DNA of 64,000 bases from Pyrocephalus nanus (Eukaryota > Chordata > Aves > Passeriformes > Tyrannidae): assembly GCA_038380795.1 (NCBI GenBank), contig CM076267.1:6865501-6929500 (forward strand), in the 5' to 3' direction. Each line of letters opens with the position of its first letter. Within the stretch, counting starts at the first letter, position 1. Of this stretch, positions 60,601-64,000 are shown piece after piece. The position numbers and the translations under genes were made by a program. Below the pieces are notes generated by a model. The model was not told the DNA's origin and ran no database searches. It saw only the letters and a program-made list of their open reading frames with translations.

Positions 60601-60640
60601 CTTTCTTCAAGTCTAATCGATAAAGTAAACTGTTTATGCA
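60601..60640 (-). CDS. Internal coding exon (40 nt) of unidentified minus-strand gene
   Basis: Donor AAG|GTAAGA after 60,601 and acceptor CCATTCCTGCAG before 60,640. It reads CINSLLYRLDLKK plus one base in phase 0. The single leftover G joins the AC of the next exon to make Asp (KKD-RGQ). The acceptor is only moderately pyrimidine-rich, so the exon start is less certain than its end. Confidence 0.5.
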
Positions 60641-61257
60641 CTGCAGGAATGGAGCAGCTTGTCCTTTAAGGCCTGTTTTATGTTGCTTCTCATTTTATGA
60701 GATGAAACAAACTGTCAGATGTACAAGCCTTGAGTCCAGCATCAGAACTGAATGTTCCTGGGTTTGAAATCTGAGCTTAAACCAGGGCGTTCCTAAAGTT
60801 CAGGTTCGTCCAATGAACATGAGGTTATTCTTCAAATCAAGATTTTAGTCCATGCCTGTCCATGTCACTGGTACTTGAGCTTGCAGACTTCTAATTCCAT
60901 ATTGTTTATCCCTTTCCCTCTTTAAAAGGGGTAGGGCTGGGTGTGTAAACCCAACAGCTTTCCATACATTTTGATCCTTTTCTAGAAGTAAAGAGCTCCA
61001 CTATGTGCAGCCCTGGTGGTCCCTCCTGGTACCTGCTTTGGCACCATAATGTTGTCTTACCATTCACCATACAGCTTCCTGTCAACTTCGTGTAATAAGG
61101 CCCAGATTCCAGCAACAAAAAGCTTGTTTATCACTGCAGGCCTTTGAGTTGTTGAATTTCCTTCCATCTCTGCGACTCTGCACCACAGGGCTGTGCAGTT
61201 CTTTTTGCATGAAAACTCGTTCTCTGTGATTGGCATTGCCTTTCTATTCTGTGTTAC
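60641..61257 (-). other. Intron of the minus-strand gene
   Basis: The 107-codon minus frame 61,057-61,380 runs through this intron and the next exon in one frame and is partly real by overlap. Its own donor-like site (GAATG|GTAAGA near 61,062) gives a phase that does not fit the 40-nt exon, so I take it as intronic. Confidence 0.4.
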
Positions 61258-61313
61258 CTGAGACGTTAGTACGATGCACCTTCTTGGACCATCTTCTCCT
61301 TGGACCAATGTTT
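61258..61313 (-). CDS. Internal coding exon (56 nt) of unidentified minus-strand gene
   Basis: Acceptor TTGCTTAGTATTTTAACAG before 61,313 and donor CTCAG|GTAACA after 61,258. Two bases complete a codon, then it reads TLVQGEDGPRRCIVLTSQ and ends in phase 0, which matches the start phase of the 40-nt exon. The joined reading (..CIVLTSQ-CINSLLYRLD..) stays open and resembles a beta-strand/helix segment. Confidence 0.5.
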
Positions 61314-63988
61314 CTGTTAAAATACTAAGCAAAACTGGGACTGACACAGACTTCAGAAAGAAAACCCCTTTTCTTCCCAATAGTACAAACAGTTGTAATC
61401 TCTTCTTATCTACCTAATAGTTATTCTTTTAATCTGAATTTTTTCCACTTTAATCTCCCCTGAGGCAGTGAAAGCAATGCTTGATTTAAGTCTATTGAGA
61501 TTATTTCCAATACACTACTGAACATGTCTAAAAAAGCAGTTATCTCATTAAAGACACTATAGATTACCACAATCTAGTGTGATGAAACCATGTGGCATTT
61601 TATCACAGTTTTTATTTACCTCTCTGTCCTAGATTTACTCACTCTATAGTAATGATTCTAAAGTCTTGTAAAGTGTAAGTTTTATCATCTCACTTGCTCC
61701 TTTTAAACATGCACATAGCTTGTTTTTTTGCCATGGGTCATAGGGTATTGCTGTCAAATTATAGGAACAAATGTCCTATCTGCTATACCAGTGATTTTTT
61801 TACACCTTTGGATGGAGACTATCTACCCCTTCATATCAGATTTCTTGTTATTGTCCAAATTTTGGTAATACATAAGATGTGGTAAATGCTTCACTGCTGT
61901 GAGATGCCCCACTCTTATTCTCATGAATGTAAACAGAAGAAAAGCTGTACTTAATTTCTAGGTCAAACTAAATCATCCTTTGCCTCCACTGCATCGGGAC
62001 TGTGTAGAGGCCTCACTTCTTCGTGCTTTAGCCTTTCTGTATTATGAAGTTAAGAACCTGGGTTCTCCTTCCCTTTAAGTTCATCTAAGCCCTTCTGGGT
62101 GATTTTCTGTACCTTTCACATCTGAAAAATGTTATTTGTCAATTAATGCTCTTTCCATTCCTGTATAAGCTCTCTACTTAGTTGTAGAGGCTTATTTGTT
62201 TTTACCTAATGATTGTTTAATGTAAATTGAGTGTGCAATACTGAGAGATGAGATGAGAATGAAATAGAAGTTGTTTCCTTCTGTCTTACTCTTTGTTCAG
62301 TACTTCAAGCTCAATGCTGAAATGTATAGGGCAGGTCAGCCCTGAGCATTTGCTCTGTACAGAACCCCAGAGAGTCAACAAGTTATTGCTTGAAAAAAGG
62401 CATTTTGTTTTTCTGATTGTTGAGTAAGTGGTTCTGTATTAGAGTTTTCCATGTGTGCAGGTAAAATCCCTCTTTTATGGACTAAAATCTCACCACTTGC
62501 TTATTTAATGAATTTATAAAGTATATATAGATTCTATTCAATGACATTTTTAACCACCTAGGGTTGTCCACAGCAGTTCAATCCATAGGCATCACGCCCA
62601 CCCCATGTTTCTTTAGGCAGCTGTTTGTTAAACACAAAAGCACGAAACAAACAAATGAGCAGAATTTACTCACAACTTCTCAGGCTCCATCAAAACTTCA
62701 GTACTGACTATGGACTGTCTCTGAAACTTTCAGGCCTAATACAACTGAAGATACTGCACTGTGGGCTTTGACAAATATAGAAATTTCAAAATAATTAAGA
62801 ATGCAAACTACTGATTAAAAGTTTTTGAAATGCTGTATCAGTTTATGAATCATCTGCCCATTGGTCATAATATACGGGCAAATTAAAAATTAGCTGAAGG
62901 ATATTAATTAAAGAAGATTAAAAGAAAAATGCTACTTATCATGAAAGAGAATGGAATGTTCTCATTGTTGAAGTGAACTTCTAACACTTTAATATGTATA
63001 TAAGCTTATGATGTGTGTTTCACTCATAATTGCAGTGTGTGGAATCTGAAACAAGCAGATTGTGCTTCAGAATTGGCAGTTTCTTACAGGGTTGGGATTC
63101 TTCAGTCAGCCACTGCTTTTTGAATTGGCCAGTCCAGTTCAGAGCCTAAATTGCAAATGGATTCTTTAGTTCAAGATTTTGGGAAACAGAAGTTCTGTCT
63201 TGATTGAAGTCCTTTAGAGAGATGTGTCCACAATGGTGGGGACATTTTGTTTCTGTATGAGCTCTTAAGTATTCCCGTATTTAGTAGCTTTCTGTTTTAT
63301 AAGAGCAAAAAATAACTGTTGTTTGGTGTTCAGGAGCAGAGCAACCTAAACATCGTGCAAAAGTGCCCATTTAATTTTGAGAGGTCAAACAGACAAATAT
63401 TTGGCCTCTGTTTCTGTTCCAGTTTCTCAAAATGATGGTAATATTTGGAGCATGTAGCAAAGGTGTCCTAAGTGTAAAAATCTCCCTATAATTCATGAAT
63501 GAAAGTGTTACCTTCTGCTAATGAAACTTTCAAAAGCTCCAGATAGTTTATGGGAAGGAAAGTCTAATTTAGGAACCACTTGCAAGTGGGAGAGAAGAGG
63601 AAATGACGTCTCTCGGCTGTTCCTTCTTCTAGTAGTATTGATGTAAACTTTTCTTTCTCAGGAGAGAAAGATTCCCATTTATTTTTCATTCATATTTGTT
63701 TAAATGATAGGAAGAGTATATTACCCCTACAAACAAAATCTAATACCTCTTATATCTATATCTCACCAGAATCAAACTCAAATCTTGAATGCATTAGATA
63801 ACAAAAGGACAAGGTGCAAAATACTTTCAAAACTGTTTTTCTATTCACTGTTTGGCACTTTTGGACATATATTTCAGCTAAAATGCAGAAACCAGTAAAC
63901 AAAGATAGGTGGTGGCCGGGTGAGGCAGAGTGGTGAGTTGCAGCAGTGCACAGAAGGATTTGCACTGAAGGAGCACTGCAGCTCTTAC
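61314..63988 (-). other. Intron of the minus-strand gene
   Basis: About 2.7 kb of AT-rich sequence between the donor at 63,988 and the acceptor before 61,313. Other minus-strand donor-like sites (61,608 and 62,655) give wrong phases or closed frames. Confidence 0.4.
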
Positions 63989-64000
63989 CTGCAGCAATGT
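63989..64000 (-). CDS. Partial coding exon at the window edge (minus strand)
   Basis: A consensus donor CTGCAG|GTAAGA ends an exon that continues beyond the window. The 12 visible bases can be read as a partial codon then I-A-A plus G, and that leftover G joins the AA of the 61,313 exon to give Glu (IAA-E-TLVQ). The donor is strong, but 12 bases give little support for the frame. Confidence 0.4.

Noticed and set aside
61057..61257. Minus frame with KLFVAGIWALLHEVDRKLYG and a GTAAGA donor as a coding exon
   Set aside because: Its donor phase would create a stop on joining to the 40-nt exon at 60,601-60,640, so it is better read as intron.
1..64000. CRISPR arrays, operons, tRNA/rRNA genes, riboswitches, attachment sites
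   Set aside because: No regularly spaced palindromic repeats, cloverleaf-like sequences or prokaryotic gene spacing were found. The base composition and repeats are those of a bird chromosome.

Overview
The window looks like an AT-rich stretch of a bird nuclear genome. The evidence is several CR1 LINE 3' ends with the typical sauropsid tail wording, an avian ERV-L-type LTR, widely spaced short exons with GT/AG splice sites, two discrete CpG islands, and no compact or operon-like gene arrangement. Nothing bacterial, no rRNA, tRNA or CRISPR array is visible. Most long open frames are chance frames in intronic or intergenic DNA.

Layout. Positions 1 to about 28,000 are mostly non-coding, with CR1 remnants near 2.8, 15.7 and 23.8 kb. 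Around 22.3 to 25.5 kb there are weakly supported small exons on the plus strand, and one better coding-like terminal exon on the minus strand (25,451-25,546). A CpG island lies at 28.0-29.0 kb. It contains a short minus-strand start exon (ATG at 28,558, donor after 28,509) and a consensus plus-strand donor at 28,876, so it is probably a promoter and may be divergent. From 29 to 50 kb the sequence is AT-rich and gene-poor. It holds an old reverse-transcriptase-bearing CR1 copy (33.3-34.9 kb), another old CR1 3' end (41.8 kb), a solo ERV-L-like LTR (46.0-46.5 kb) and several microsatellites.

A second CpG island (50.5-51.1 kb) carries a TATA box on the minus strand preceded by four same-orientation CCAAT boxes. 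This is a textbook NF-Y promoter facing left, although I could not find its coding exons. It is followed by a 21-bp minisatellite (51.1-51.4 kb). From 58.5 kb to the right edge I assemble the 3' part of a minus-strand protein-coding gene. Five exons have compatible splice phases, a strong terminal acceptor, a stop codon and a nearby AATAAA. I do not recognise the protein.

All gene calls rest on reading splice signals and frames by eye, with no homology search. The repeat identifications are firmer than the exon calls.
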